Shown: positions 1 through 9,148, counted from the stretch's first letter. The stretch: 64,000 nt of DNA from Prevotella sp. (GCA_031285625.1 JAITVV010000011.1:21644-85643), one strand, 5' to 3'. Program-made: numbers and translations. Notes: a model not told the origin generated them from the letters alone.

Positions 1-754
1 TCTCAGTCAAATACTTCCAAAACCGTCTTGGCATATGCTGCCTTTGTAGTTTTAAATTTATACGTTCCTTGATAGTCATTGATTTAAAATAGCCTTTCCA
101 TAATTCCTGAAATAACTTTTCATCATCGGCCATTAGCTTTTCATCCAGCTTCCCACTCAACAAATGTTCATCATTATCAAGGGTCATTTCGACCATTGTA
201 TCCAGATCATAATAATACCCATACTTTCGTTTAATATCATAGATAACCCATTTCTGGTCAGAAAACCGGTCTTTAAAATGCTCGACAGCAAGAGGTAAGG
301 CATTATATTGCGGAGATATAGGTGCAAAGAAAATATCATCAGCAGCTTTCTGGAAACGGACAAACTGTATTATGTAATGTTTTTCGTGAGACACTTTTTT
401 TGCCAACTGATGAACTTCAAGAACATCTATATCTGCAAAGTTGGTTTCTATCGACACCTTACTGTCAAATGTCTTCTTTATATAGCGAAACAATAACTCA
501 TCACTACCTTCTGCTTCCGACAACCATGTATATGTGAGCATATTACGTGCAAGCTTACTCATCTTATTCTCTAACGACTTCCATACACGTGCAGATTTAT
601 CTTCTGCTGTAGTTACAGTATACTCTTCAGTCATAAACATAGGTGCAATTTCTCCAATACCCAAAAGCCTGTCAGGAAATGTTTTCCGGCTATAGGCATC
701 AAAAACTGCAGTCAGCAAGCCTTCAAAGGTTTTATCATAAAAGAATACCAACAT
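1..754 (-). CDS. DUF4130 / TIGR03915-type putative DNA metabolism protein, partial
   Basis: The minus-strand frame opens at an ATG at 752-754 (protein begins MLVFFYDKTFEGLLTAVFDA) and stays open for 251 codons to the left edge, so the C-terminal end is cut. The start and the late motif RRFWKYLTE match the family linked to radical SAM proteins (DUF4130), which is usually about 250 residues long, so little is probably missing unless a uracil-DNA-glycosylase-like domain is fused beyond the edge, as happens in some members. It starts 2 bases after the stop of the radical SAM gene and is surely cotranscribed with it. Its biochemical role is unknown; DNA modification or repair is inferred from the partnership. 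The family call rests on recalled motifs. Confidence 0.82.
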   Translation of the reverse strand, partial: MLVFFYDKTFEGLLTAVFDAYSRKTFPDRLLGIGEIAPMFMTEEYTVTTAEDKSARVWKSLENKMSKLARNMLTYTWLSEAEGSDELLFRYIKKTFDSKVSIETNFADIDVLEVHQLAKKVSHEKHYIIQFVRFQKAADDIFFAPISPQYNALPLAVEHFKDRFSDQKWVIYDIKRKYGYYYDLDTMVEMTLDNDEHLLSGKLDEKLMADDEKLFQELWKGYFKSMTIKERINLKLQRQHMPRRFWKYLTE

Positions 755-756
755 AT

Positions 757-2022
757 TTAACTATCAGGAAAAATTATTGACAATTGGCTGTCATCTTTCT
801 TCTTTTTCTTAGGTTCAGTCAGTATTTTACGTACATATTCGGGTGTAGCCTCATTTACTGTATACATAGGCAGTTCATTGCATGTCATAAAATACTGCGC
901 TTTTTTCATCACTACACCTATTTTCTTCAGATGAGTAGCATTCAGTCGCCCATGCCTGCGAGACATTACAATAAATTTTGCTGACTTCACCCCAATACCG
1001 GGTATACGCAATATCATAGAATAATCCGCCTTATTTATATCCACCGGAAACATTTCAGGATGACGAAGTGCCCATGCAAGTTTCGGATCAATTTCAAGGT
1101 CGAGGTCAGGATACGAATCATCTACAATTTCATCCGCTCTGTATTCATAAAACCTCATGAGCCAATCTGCCTGATACAGACGATTTTCCCGTACCAACGG
1201 AGCCTGCTTCAAAGCCGGCAAACGACTATCGTAACTATTAACGGGAATAAAACCGGAATAATACACCCGCCGCATCTGAGTCTGCTGATAAAGTATGGAA
1301 GAAACCCGTAAAATATCTTTATCTTTTTCATTCGTAGCCCCTACTATCATTTGTGTACTTTGTCCGGCAGGAACAAAACGGGGTGCCTTCCTGAATTTTT
1401 TACGGTCTTCGATACTTTGTTGCATTCCCTGTTGAATATAGCGCATTGGTTTATACACGCTACGATGATCTTTTTCGGGAGCTAATAACTTCAAGTTCGC
1501 TTCGGTTGGTATTTCCAGATTTACGCTCATACGATCGGCATACAGTCCGGCTTCGTTTACCAGTTCCGGACTCGATCCGGGAATACTTTTCATATGAATA
1601 TACCCGTTAAAACGATGAGTCTCACGAAGATTCTTTACCACACGTACCATCCGCTCCATAGTATAATCAGGATTATTGATCACTCCTGAACTAAGGAAAA
1701 GCCCCTCGATATAATTCCTCCTATAAAATTCAATTGTCAGATCGACCAGTTCGTTCACCGTGAAAGTAGCTCTTCTTATATCATTACTTCTGCGATTGAT
1801 ACAGTAAGCACAATCATAGATGCAGAAATTAGTAAGCATTATTTTCAGTAATGAGACACATCGCCCATCCTCTGTAAAGCTGTGGCATATACCCATTCCA
1901 CCTACCGTATTGCCCAGTCCGCCCGCTTTATTATTGCGGACAGTGCCACTGGAAGAACAGGAAACATCATATTTTGCTGATTCTGCCAATACTTTCAGTT
2001 TTTCGAGTACATTATCGTTCAT
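757..2022 (-). CDS. putative DNA modification/repair radical SAM protein (TIGR03916 type)
   Basis: This 421-residue protein has the radical SAM cluster motif CxxxCxxC (CIYDCAYC), which binds a 4Fe-4S cluster and S-adenosylmethionine. Near the C-terminus a helix-hairpin-helix-like stretch (RIPGIGVKSAKFIVMSRR) suggests DNA contact. The length and combination match the radical SAM family that travels with DUF4130 and uracil-glycosylase-like partners; the partner gene starts 2 bases downstream. The family is thought to repair or modify DNA, but the reaction is not known to me. The C-terminal tail is lysine-rich. A CAAAAATA stretch at 2073-2080 reads as TATTTTTG on the minus strand and could be its -7 box. 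Confidence 0.88.
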   Translation of the reverse strand: MNDNVLEKLKVLAESAKYDVSCSSSGTVRNNKAGGLGNTVGGMGICHSFTEDGRCVSLLKIMLTNFCIYDCAYCINRRSNDIRRATFTVNELVDLTIEFYRRNYIEGLFLSSGVINNPDYTMERMVRVVKNLRETHRFNGYIHMKSIPGSSPELVNEAGLYADRMSVNLEIPTEANLKLLAPEKDHRSVYKPMRYIQQGMQQSIEDRKKFRKAPRFVPAGQSTQMIVGATNEKDKDILRVSSILYQQTQMRRVYYSGFIPVNSYDSRLPALKQAPLVRENRLYQADWLMRFYEYRADEIVDDSYPDLDLEIDPKLAWALRHPEMFPVDINKADYSMILRIPGIGVKSAKFIVMSRRHGRLNATHLKKIGVVMKKAQYFMTCNELPMYTVNEATPEYVRKILTEPKKKKKDDSQLSIIFPDS

Positions 2023-2256
2023 AAAATCGAAGACACTTTTTGATAAATGAGTAATAATAAGTGATTATGATTCAAAAATATATGATCAAGTACTTATTGC
2101 ATTTTCTTCTTACAAAGAAAGAAATTTTGATCGAGAGGCAGCAACAAAAAACATTAAAAGATTACAGCCTGTTGAAAAGTTTATTTTCCATAAAAAGCAA
2201 CAAATAAAATGATACTTCAATAAATATAACTTACTATAAATCAACTATAAAATATA

Positions 2257-2311
2257 AAAAAGTGACAAAAGTAACAGTTTTTAGTCCGTTTTCAATTGTT
2301 ACATTATCATC
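2257..2311. repeat. 55-bp palindromic element, copy A
   Basis: The stretch contains AGTGACAAAAGTAACAG followed about 17 bases later by ATTGTTAC, giving a GTAACA/TGTTAC dyad. The same arrangement recurs at 22927, 28371 and 44572, each time in a promoter region. The 5' half is the well conserved half in this copy; in the 22927 and 28371 copies the 3' half is. Function unknown; an operator is one possibility. Confidence 0.55.
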
Positions 2312-2370
2312 TAAACAAAGAGCTCTTTATATAAGATAATAATTGGATTATAAGTTAAAAATCATATAAT

Positions 2371-2500
2371 GAGGTTGTCTCGAAAGTATCTTCATTCTTT
2401 GTCATGTTGAACGGAGTGAATTGAAAATCGGCAGAGCGAAGCGGAGCCAAACTCTCGTGTCTGGAGGATCGAGATTCTTCACTACATTCAGAATGACAAA
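2371..2500 (+). repeat. MITE-like dispersed repeat, copy 1
   Basis: The core at 2398-2500 begins TTTGTCATGTTGAACG and ends in ATGACAAA, an 8-bp inverted terminal pair. It is nearly identical to 19509-19612 and to the reverse complement of the core inside 28102-28286. The bases at 2371-2390 (GAGGTTGTCTCGAAAGTATC) match the outer inverted repeat of the 28102 copy at about 15 of 20 positions, but a matching right arm is not visible here. It has no coding capacity. Confidence 0.7.
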
Positions 2501-2688
2501 GATCGTATCACAGAATCTTAATATTTCATGCGAATCAGTATTTGAATAAAAGCAAAGTGTGCAGTATATTTTAAAGAATATATAAATTCATTATAGGATA
2601 TTTTTAATTAGATACATATTTTCAATTATTTTAACCTAAAGTGAAAAAAAATAAGATTGAAAATATAGTTAAAAACACTAGTTTTACT

Positions 2689-2696
2689 TATATTTG
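2689..2696 (+). promoter_or_regulatory. -7 box of the NlpC/P60 operon
   Basis: TATATTTG fits the Bacteroidota -7 consensus TAnnTTTG and lies 40 bases before the ATG at 2736. No good -33 TTTG is seen at the usual 19-21 base spacing. Confidence 0.45.
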
Positions 2697-2735
2697 TATT
2701 ATCACATCGATAATATTTACAGCAAATCAACAATT

Positions 2736-3935
2736 ATGAATAAACTATATATATTCTTCATTATAATATTGTGTTCTAACATATTATATGCACAAGACAA
2801 ACCTGTATATAAACATTCCGAATTAGACATTATTGTCAACAATGTCAAAGAGCAATATATTCCCGATAAAAGAATAAAAGTTTTTGATGTAAAAGTCGAT
2901 GATAGCAACAGAAGACCAACTCTACAAGGAGTAACTTCCGATGTAACTGCATATAATGAAGTGATCAGACAAGCCAAAGAAGCTTACGGATCGGACTTTG
3001 TAGATAAAATAAAATTATTACCTGAGAGTGACTTGGGAGATAAAACATATGGTGTAATCACTCTATCGGTTGCAGATATACGCGTCGAAGGCAAATTTTC
3101 GGCAGAGATGGCCACTCAGGCTACACTAGGAACCCCAATCAGAATACTGCAAAAAGACAGATGGAGCCGGATACAGACTCCCGACGGATATATAGCATGG
3201 ACACAGGAGATAAACTACCAACCAATGACAAAACCGGAATATGAAAGCTGGAAAAAATCTGAAAAGGTAATATTCACAGACTATTTTGGTTTCTCATATA
3301 AAGAACCGGATACAAAAAGCCAAACTGTATCTGATCTGGTTAGTAATAATATCATGAAACTTGAAGGAGATAGTGGAGACTTTTACAAAGTTTCATATCC
3401 CGACGGCCGTATTGGTTATATCTTAAAAAATCAGAGCAAACCTTACAATGAATGGCTAGCTTCTGTTAACATTACAGGAGATAGTTTTGTACAAAAAGCT
3501 TATACACTGATGGGAATCCCATATGTATGGGGAGGAACATCTGTTAAAGGAATGGACTGTAGCGGGTTTACTAAAACAATAATGCTCATGCATGGCATCA
3601 TACTCATGCGCGACGCCTCACAACAAGCATATACGGGGATTCCTGTAGATATAAGCAAAGGATATAAAAACCTACAAGTAGGAGATCTTATGTTCTTTGG
3701 TAAAAAAGCAGAAAAAGATAAAAAGGAACGTGTACGTCATGTTGCCTTTTATATAGGCAATAATAAATTTATTCATGCTTCGGGATATATCAGAATAAGC
3801 AGCCTAAACCCTGCAGACCCTGATTATGATGAAACAAACACTAAAGAATTTATCAGGGCATCACGTATTATCGGAGCTGTAGATAAGGAAGGATCAGGCA
3901 TCTGGTCTATTTCAGGTAATTCTTTTTACAAATAA
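2736..3935 (+). CDS. NlpC/P60 murein peptide endopeptidase (YkfC-like)
   Basis: The likely start is the ATG at 2736, where a signal peptide begins (MNKLYIFFIIILCSNILYAQ); the frame upstream opens only with a TTG lying inside the predicted promoter. The 399-residue exported protein has two SH3b-like segments (about 110-260) and a C-terminal NlpC/P60 domain with Cys275 (MDCSGF), His335 (RHVAFYIG) and His347 (FIHASG) as the apparent catalytic triad. The architecture matches gamma-D-glutamyl-L-diamino acid endopeptidases such as Bacillus YkfC, which cut L-Ala-D-Glu from freed murein peptides. The dipeptide epimerase follows after 17 bases, exactly the partner expected. Exact substrate preference is inferred. 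Confidence 0.88.
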   Translation: MNKLYIFFIIILCSNILYAQDKPVYKHSELDIIVNNVKEQYIPDKRIKVFDVKVDDSNRRPTLQGVTSDVTAYNEVIRQAKEAYGSDFVDKIKLLPESDLGDKTYGVITLSVADIRVEGKFSAEMATQATLGTPIRILQKDRWSRIQTPDGYIAWTQEINYQPMTKPEYESWKKSEKVIFTDYFGFSYKEPDTKSQTVSDLVSNNIMKLEGDSGDFYKVSYPDGRIGYILKNQSKPYNEWLASVNITGDSFVQKAYTLMGIPYVWGGTSVKGMDCSGFTKTIMLMHGIILMRDASQQAYTGIPVDISKGYKNLQVGDLMFFGKKAEKDKKERVRHVAFYIGNNKFIHASGYIRISSLNPADPDYDETNTKEFIRASRIIGAVDKEGSGIWSISGNSFYK

Positions 3936-3952
3936 ACCTAATACTATAAATC

Positions 3953-5098
3953 ATGCCTCAATCAAGACGGAAATTTCTAAAAGCGGCTGCATTTACAGCC
4001 ATTGGAACAGGAATTTTAGCAGGAAATCCTTTAGAAGCATTTTCCTTGAATAACAAGAAAACAGTTTCTCTGAATAAGAAAATGAAGCTAAGCTTCAAAT
4101 CTTATGATTTACAGTTGCGTCATGTATTCACAATAGCCAATTCATCACGCACCACAACCCCTGTTGTGCTGACAGAAATCACATATGATGGCATAACCGG
4201 CTATGGGGAAGCATCCCTCCCACCCTATTTGGGAGAAACACAGGCCTCCGTAATCGAATTTCTAAAAAAAGTAAATCTGGAACAATTCTCGAGTCCATTC
4301 GAACTGGAAGATATACTTAACTATATAGACAAAATAACAGAAAACAATACTGCTGCAAAAGCATCAATCGACATTGCTTTGCACGATCTGGCAGGTAAAA
4401 TAATGGGACAACCCTGGTATAAAATATGGGGACTTGATAAAGAAAAAACACCGTCTACAACCTTCACAATAGGAATTGATACAGATGAAGTTGTAAAACA
4501 AAAAACAAGAGAAGCTGCCCCATTGTATAATATACTGAAAGTAAAGCTGGGACGTGATAATGATAAGCAGATGATCGAGGCCATACGCAGTGTAACCGAT
4601 AAACCGATTGCTGTAGATGCCAATCAGGGCTGGAAAGATAAACATTATGCTCTGGATATGATAAACTGGCTGAAAGAACGTGGTATAGTCATGGTAGAGC
4701 AACCGATGCCCAAGTATAACCTGGAAGATGCAGCCTGGGTTACAGAGCGGAGTCCATTACCTATATTTGCCGACGAATCATTCCAGCGCTTACACGATGT
4801 ACTGCGGCTAAAAGGGGCATTTACAGGTGTAAATATAAAACTGATGAAATGTACCGGAATGCGCGAAGCCTGGAAAATCCTTACTGTTGCACGTGCCGCC
4901 AATATGCAGGTAATGGTAGGTTGTATGACCGAAACTTCGTGTGCTATATCAGCAGCAACACAGATTTCGCCAGCTGTAGACTGGGCAGACCTGGATGGTA
5001 ATTTACTTATAAGTAACGACTGTTTCAAAGGTGCGACTGTGATAAAAGGCAAACTCCATCTGGATGATACTCCGGGTATTGGTGTTGAGAAGCTTTGA
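3953..5098 (+). CDS. L-Ala-D/L-Glu (dipeptide) epimerase, enolase superfamily
   Basis: This 381-residue protein starts with a twin-arginine type leader (SRRKFLKAAAF). The enolase-superfamily active site is complete: K196-V-K198 (LKVKLG), metal ligands D222 (VDANQGW), E249 (VEQPMP) and D274 (FADESF), the second-face lysine K296 (NIKLMK) and the dipeptide-binding D346-L-D348 (ADLDGN). Such enzymes convert L-Ala-D-Glu to L-Ala-L-Glu so that ordinary peptidases can finish murein peptide degradation. It follows the NlpC/P60 gene by 17 bases, the same pairing as ykfB/ykfC in Bacillus. A Tat leader on this normally cytoplasmic enzyme implies that dipeptide epimerization happens in the periplasm. The next gene has its own promoter. 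Confidence 0.9.
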   Translation: MPQSRRKFLKAAAFTAIGTGILAGNPLEAFSLNNKKTVSLNKKMKLSFKSYDLQLRHVFTIANSSRTTTPVVLTEITYDGITGYGEASLPPYLGETQASVIEFLKKVNLEQFSSPFELEDILNYIDKITENNTAAKASIDIALHDLAGKIMGQPWYKIWGLDKEKTPSTTFTIGIDTDEVVKQKTREAAPLYNILKVKLGRDNDKQMIEAIRSVTDKPIAVDANQGWKDKHYALDMINWLKERGIVMVEQPMPKYNLEDAAWVTERSPLPIFADESFQRLHDVLRLKGAFTGVNIKLMKCTGMREAWKILTVARAANMQVMVGCMTETSCAISAATQISPAVDWADLDGNLLISNDCFKGATVIKGKLHLDDTPGIGVEKL

Positions 5099-5145
5099 TA
5101 ATTTTATTTAGATATAAAGATAGATTCCTGTATTTTATTTTGTTC

Positions 5146-5153
5146 TATCTTTG
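5146..5153 (+). promoter_or_regulatory. -7 box of the BadF-type kinase gene
   Basis: TATCTTTG is a perfect match to TAnnTTTG, 32 bases before the GTG start at 5185. No clear -33 TTTG lies at normal spacing. Confidence 0.55.
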
Positions 5154-5184
5154 CGCATATTTACCATAACTAATATAAAAATAC

Positions 5185-6033
5185 GTGATATTATTAGCTG
5201 AAAGTGGCTCTACAAAAACCGAATGGTGCATGGTTGACAGAAGTGGAATTGCAGAACATTTCTTGTCGGACGGTGTTAATCCTTTTTTCCAAACAAGAAA
5301 AGAGATCAGCCGTTTGATCCGTTTGCAATTGCCACCTATATTCTTTAAGACAAAATTCAGTAACATTTATTTTTATGGTGCAGGTTGCTCCTCCATTGAA
5401 AAGAAAGGTCTTGTAAAGGCATCATTAGAGGCACAATTCAAAACACCATCTATTATCGAAAGTGATTTACTAGGCTCCGCCCGTTCATTGTTTCAGGATG
5501 AAGCAGGCATAGCATGCATTTTAGGCACAGGCTCAAATTCCTGTTTTTATGATGGAAATGAAATCGTTAAGAATGTCAAATCATTAGGATATATACTTGG
5601 TGATGAAGGAAGTGGAGCATCATTAGGCAAAGCCTTTTTATCCGATTGTTTAAAGGGATTGGCACCCAAGGAATTAATAGACCCATTCTATAAGAAATAC
5701 AAGATCGAGCCAGATGAAATAATGGATTACATCTACTCTAAACCATTCCCCAACAAGCTTTTATCAGTCCTTTCTTTTTTCTTATACGAATATCTCGAAC
5801 ACCCTTATGTGAACAATCTCGTTCGCAAGAACTTAAGATCTTTTTTTGAAAGAAATATTCTACAATATGAATATACTGAATATCCGATACGCTTTGTTGG
5901 CTCGGTTGCCAAAATGTATTCATTCATACTGAGGGAAATAGCACAGGACATTGGCATCTATATAGATGTGATAATTGAGAACCCTATAAAGGGGCTGATT
6001 GAATACCACCGCGAAAACGGGCAATTATTATAA
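5185..6033 (+). CDS. BadF/BadG-type amino-sugar kinase (GlcNAc or MurNAc kinase), paralog 1
   Basis: A GTG start gives MILLAESGSTKTEW, the phosphate-1 loop of the ASKHA kinase fold. ILGTGSNSCFYDG (phosphate 2) and GYILGDEGSGASLGK follow, all typical of the 280-residue N-acetylglucosamine / N-acetylmuramic acid kinases of Bacteroidota; 282 residues is full length. The protein is clearly homologous to the kinase at 24243-25103, which sits in the murT-murK-murQ operon. Two kinases in one salvage locus suggest one for GlcNAc and one for MurNAc, this copy being the better GlcNAc candidate because the other adjoins murQ. That division is inference. The gene is cytoplasmic and followed directly by a bidirectional terminator. 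Confidence 0.8.
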   Translation: MILLAESGSTKTEWCMVDRSGIAEHFLSDGVNPFFQTRKEISRLIRLQLPPIFFKTKFSNIYFYGAGCSSIEKKGLVKASLEAQFKTPSIIESDLLGSARSLFQDEAGIACILGTGSNSCFYDGNEIVKNVKSLGYILGDEGSGASLGKAFLSDCLKGLAPKELIDPFYKKYKIEPDEIMDYIYSKPFPNKLLSVLSFFLYEYLEHPYVNNLVRKNLRSFFERNILQYEYTEYPIRFVGSVAKMYSFILREIAQDIGIYIDVIIENPIKGLIEYHRENGQLL

Positions 6034-6038
6034 GATAA

Positions 6039-6066
6039 AAAAGGACACATTTACATGTGTCCTTTT
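6039..6066. terminator. bidirectional rho-independent terminator
   Basis: AAAAGGACACAT and ATGTGTCCTTTT form a perfect 12-bp stem with a 4-base loop. It lies between the convergent kinase (plus) and amidase (minus) genes and has A/T tracts on both sides, so it can serve both. Confidence 0.9.
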
Positions 6067-6085
6067 CAGTTTAGATATCAACCAT

Positions 6086-9000
6086 TTATTTAAATATGAA
6101 TGAAAGAATATTTGACATAAGATCATATCGTTCTTTCTCATCTTTAATTACCTCAAAAGGGAATCCCAATACACATGTCTTATAACTTCCATTATAAGCA
6201 ACACCCGCACTCAGATTATTTTCCGAGTACCTGAATATTGTATAGCTATTCTCGCCCACAGGCTCTATGGCATCAGGAGATTCTACAGCATAGCAATCGG
6301 CATTCAGCTTCGAATGGAACTCGTAGTTTCCTGATAATACAGGAAGTGGAGAGGCAATACATTTCACTTTACCTTCTACAGCAGCCCTGTCAACACGCCA
6401 TTTATATTTCAATATATCAGCAGCAAACTGCTGATCTTCTTTCAATGGGTTTTCAGTATCCCACAAATCAGAGGCTACATAGGCCCCACTAATAAATATA
6501 TTACCTCCCTGCTTACAATATTCAGTGATCTTATTTTGTAATTCTACAGGGAAAGTTTTAAACTCAGCAGGATAAACACCTCTTCCTATTTTTGTTTGTT
6601 TTTGCTTTCCTAATATAAGGTCAACCAGTTTATATGATTTCATATCCACTTTATCAGAAACAATGGCATCGCGGCTCGCTGATACAAAAGAATACCCGGC
6701 ATAGGCAATAGCAGCACCATGAATAGAAGGAAAATCGAATGTATTTCCTGCAACTACCTTTGACTCAAAATTAGCATTACTGGCACCAAATCCGGGAGCA
6801 TCATCATCCATCCAGGGAATAATCCTTCTGAATTCGTACTGGTTACCAATATAATTATACTCTACCTTATCAGGCACACCATGATCTATAAAGTCTAAGA
6901 ATCCTGCAATACTATCTGTAGATGCGAAACTATATGGTGCTGATATACGATCAAAACCATTCACAATCAACACTTGTCCTTTTTCGTTTGATTTACGGCA
7001 AACCGAGAGTATCTCTGAAGGGAAACTCTCACCTCCGTCATTTACAGCAGCTATTTTATAACTATAAATCTTATCTTTTTCTATCGGCAAAATAGCATTG
7101 GATTTACTTACAATCTGTCCATTGTCAAAGTCACCATCACCAATACGGGTATAAATAATATATCTATCCGGCGTTGCTGTCGGTTCCGACACATCATTCA
7201 CAGGAACCCAGTTTAGCTTTACTTGTGTATCACCTGAAAATTCTGCACTGAAAGATGTAACAGGTAATGGTTGTACGACAAAATCATTTCCATATTGATA
7301 AGCCACAAACTTAAGCATCCCCTTATAAATAGATCTGCTAACAGTAAACCTGAAACGTGGATCAAGACCATATTTCATATCAGCAAAATTCTGATGCGAT
7401 AATAGCTCAAGAAGCATAGTAGGCACATTGGGTACACGGGCCTCACTGTATGACCTGTTCCACATATGCCTGCGTGTCCATTCCGGTTCGTATTTTAACC
7501 GTATATCTTTCACAATCTCATCCATAATAATATTAGTGAGATCGCGGGATGCCCAGCGAGACTTACCATTATCAAATATCTCTTCATTATGATGTGTCAT
7601 ATATATACCCAATGTCCCAATAATAGAATCATTAAATGTTGTTCCCGCATCGGTATGAAAGGCCATTGCCAGATCGACCGGAATATTCAACCCATCGCTC
7701 TTAGGTAAAACAGAAGAACCTCCTGCTATATAGTTCACCCAGAAGCCCCGGCTTTGATAGTCATCGGTATAATCATTCTTACTTTCACTCTTATTATAAA
7801 CACTATCCGGTGCCCCAGCCCACTGTAGCCAATATCTGGCTCCTTCGGTATACCGCGGATAACCACTTATTTCCGGTTTATAGTCTATAACAGGAAGCTT
7901 CTTTATATTGTCAGCATCAATAGATTCAGAACTTTTTGCATTATCAGTAACTACACCACTTGAATGAGGTAAGCGGGCAATATTACCCATTCCCCCTCCT
8001 ATCTTTACAGCATCTGCCGTAATTACGCGTCCGGCTTTATTACTTTTATTGCTAAGAACAATCTTTAGATTTTCATTTACTCCTTTGTCAAAAGAGAAAA
8101 AGCCCAGGAATATCCATGTTCCACCACCCATTTTCTGGTTAATACTAAATTCGGTTTTTCCCCCTAAGTGATAAACTGTATATTTGGCATCATCTGCACT
8201 GTTTTTTAAAGTTTTATATGAAATATACACCCCATATTGGCCTTTTTCCGGTATATCGGGAATCCACTCACAAAAGCTTTCATCACCTTTGCTTATTGTT
8301 TTCACCTGACGATAAGAGCCCGATCTGAATGGATTTTCTCCATCCAGATATGACTCTTTCAAATTTGCAAACCCTTCTAGTAAGCCAGCTGTCCAGCTGT
8401 CTTTTCCATTTTCTTCTCTATAAATGGAATTACTTTTAACCTTATCGTTGTCTACTATTATTTCATGTTTTTGAATATCTCTTTCGCGTGGCAATAATAC
8501 ATTTGCCCCTGCATTTTCCAGCATAGGTACTAAATATGGCAATACATAACTTTGCGTATACAAGTCTTCCACCGTTTGCAGTACACGAGCGCGTTGCCAT
8601 TCCCATCGTGCCAGTTTTTGCTCATAATACCATCCATGACTCTGCCACAATGCCAAGTGATGGTTTTCTAATCCTTTCCCGGCTGTATATGGTTTTGATA
8701 AATTCCTAATCAGAGGTTTGTCTAATTTATTCGCGAATAAATCTTTTTTGTTTCGGGCAAATAAAACAAGATCTTCAATCTTTTGAGTATCAGTTATGAG
8801 TTCTAATTTATATTTTTTATATTCAGATGGGAGGATATCCCTTATTCGGGAATAGACATCCTCTACATCCTTTTGATTAACAGGTATATATGACAAATTA
8901 ACTCCGGCAAATAAACTGATTGTTTTCTTTTTTATGTCAACCGAATCTATTTTCACCTTACCGACAGTTACATCTTTATTAGCAAACCCTGTAAGGTAGT

Positions 9001-9109
9001 TTCCTATCTCGGAACGAATATGTTCTGAAATATCCTGTGCTTTTATTTCATGGATTGAAAAACATGAGATAAATAAAATAGAAGTAAGTAAAGCTAAACT
9101 TTTTTTCAT
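6086..9109 (-). CDS. N-acetylmuramoyl-L-alanine amidase-like protein with inserted golvesin C-like domain
   Basis: This exported protein of 1007 residues has the signal peptide MKKSLALLTSILFISCF... ending near KAQ. Residues about 145-215 (LALWQSHGWYYEQK, H158) and 470-620 (AMAFHTDAGT, H485; VPTMLLELLSHQN, E568) look like the two halves of an Amidase_3 zinc fold. They are separated by a golvesin C-terminal-like beta domain at about 240-385. An FN3-like domain (about 612-705) and a large alpha/beta C-terminal region follow. Relatives are often labelled xanthan lyase because of the golvesin domain, but the split amidase and the locus point to cutting the MurNAc-L-Ala bond. It lies 68 bases downstream of susD with a hairpin between. 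The amidase call is motif-based. Confidence 0.72.
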   Translation of the reverse strand: MKKSLALLTSILFISCFSIHEIKAQDISEHIRSEIGNYLTGFANKDVTVGKVKIDSVDIKKKTISLFAGVNLSYIPVNQKDVEDVYSRIRDILPSEYKKYKLELITDTQKIEDLVLFARNKKDLFANKLDKPLIRNLSKPYTAGKGLENHHLALWQSHGWYYEQKLARWEWQRARVLQTVEDLYTQSYVLPYLVPMLENAGANVLLPRERDIQKHEIIVDNDKVKSNSIYREENGKDSWTAGLLEGFANLKESYLDGENPFRSGSYRQVKTISKGDESFCEWIPDIPEKGQYGVYISYKTLKNSADDAKYTVYHLGGKTEFSINQKMGGGTWIFLGFFSFDKGVNENLKIVLSNKSNKAGRVITADAVKIGGGMGNIARLPHSSGVVTDNAKSSESIDADNIKKLPVIDYKPEISGYPRYTEGARYWLQWAGAPDSVYNKSESKNDYTDDYQSRGFWVNYIAGGSSVLPKSDGLNIPVDLAMAFHTDAGTTFNDSIIGTLGIYMTHHNEEIFDNGKSRWASRDLTNIIMDEIVKDIRLKYEPEWTRRHMWNRSYSEARVPNVPTMLLELLSHQNFADMKYGLDPRFRFTVSRSIYKGMLKFVAYQYGNDFVVQPLPVTSFSAEFSGDTQVKLNWVPVNDVSEPTATPDRYIIYTRIGDGDFDNGQIVSKSNAILPIEKDKIYSYKIAAVNDGGESFPSEILSVCRKSNEKGQVLIVNGFDRISAPYSFASTDSIAGFLDFIDHGVPDKVEYNYIGNQYEFRRIIPWMDDDAPGFGASNANFESKVVAGNTFDFPSIHGAAIAYAGYSFVSASRDAIVSDKVDMKSYKLVDLILGKQKQTKIGRGVYPAEFKTFPVELQNKITEYCKQGGNIFISGAYVASDLWDTENPLKEDQQFAADILKYKWRVDRAAVEGKVKCIASPLPVLSGNYEFHSKLNADCYAVESPDAIEPVGENSYTIFRYSENNLSAGVAYNGSYKTCVLGFPFEVIKDEKERYDLMSNILSFIFK

Positions 9110-9126
9110 TGTATATTATTAAAAGA

Positions 9127-9148
9127 ACAGAGGGACGAATCCCTCTGT
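9127..9148 (-). terminator. hairpin between susD and the amidase gene (attenuator-like)
   Basis: ACAGAGGGA and TCCCTCTGT pair perfectly over 9 bp with a 4-base loop. On the minus strand the stem is followed by TTCTTTTAAT, a weak terminator tail. It could set a lower expression of the amidase relative to susC/susD. Confidence 0.6.

Larger units (their letters stand above)
2023..2735. other. divergent intergenic region with two repeat elements
   Basis: This 713-base AT-rich gap separates the divergent radical SAM gene and the NlpC/P60 gene. It holds one copy of the 55-bp palindrome family (2257-2311), one copy of the MITE-like repeat (2371-2500), a minus-strand -7-like box (2073-2080) and a plus-strand TATATTTG at 2689-2696. 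I see no small gene here. Confidence 0.7.

Noticed and set aside
2694-2735. TTG-started extension of the NlpC/P60 gene
   Set aside because: The TTG is part of the -7 box TATATTTG; the ATG at 2736 begins a clean signal peptide.
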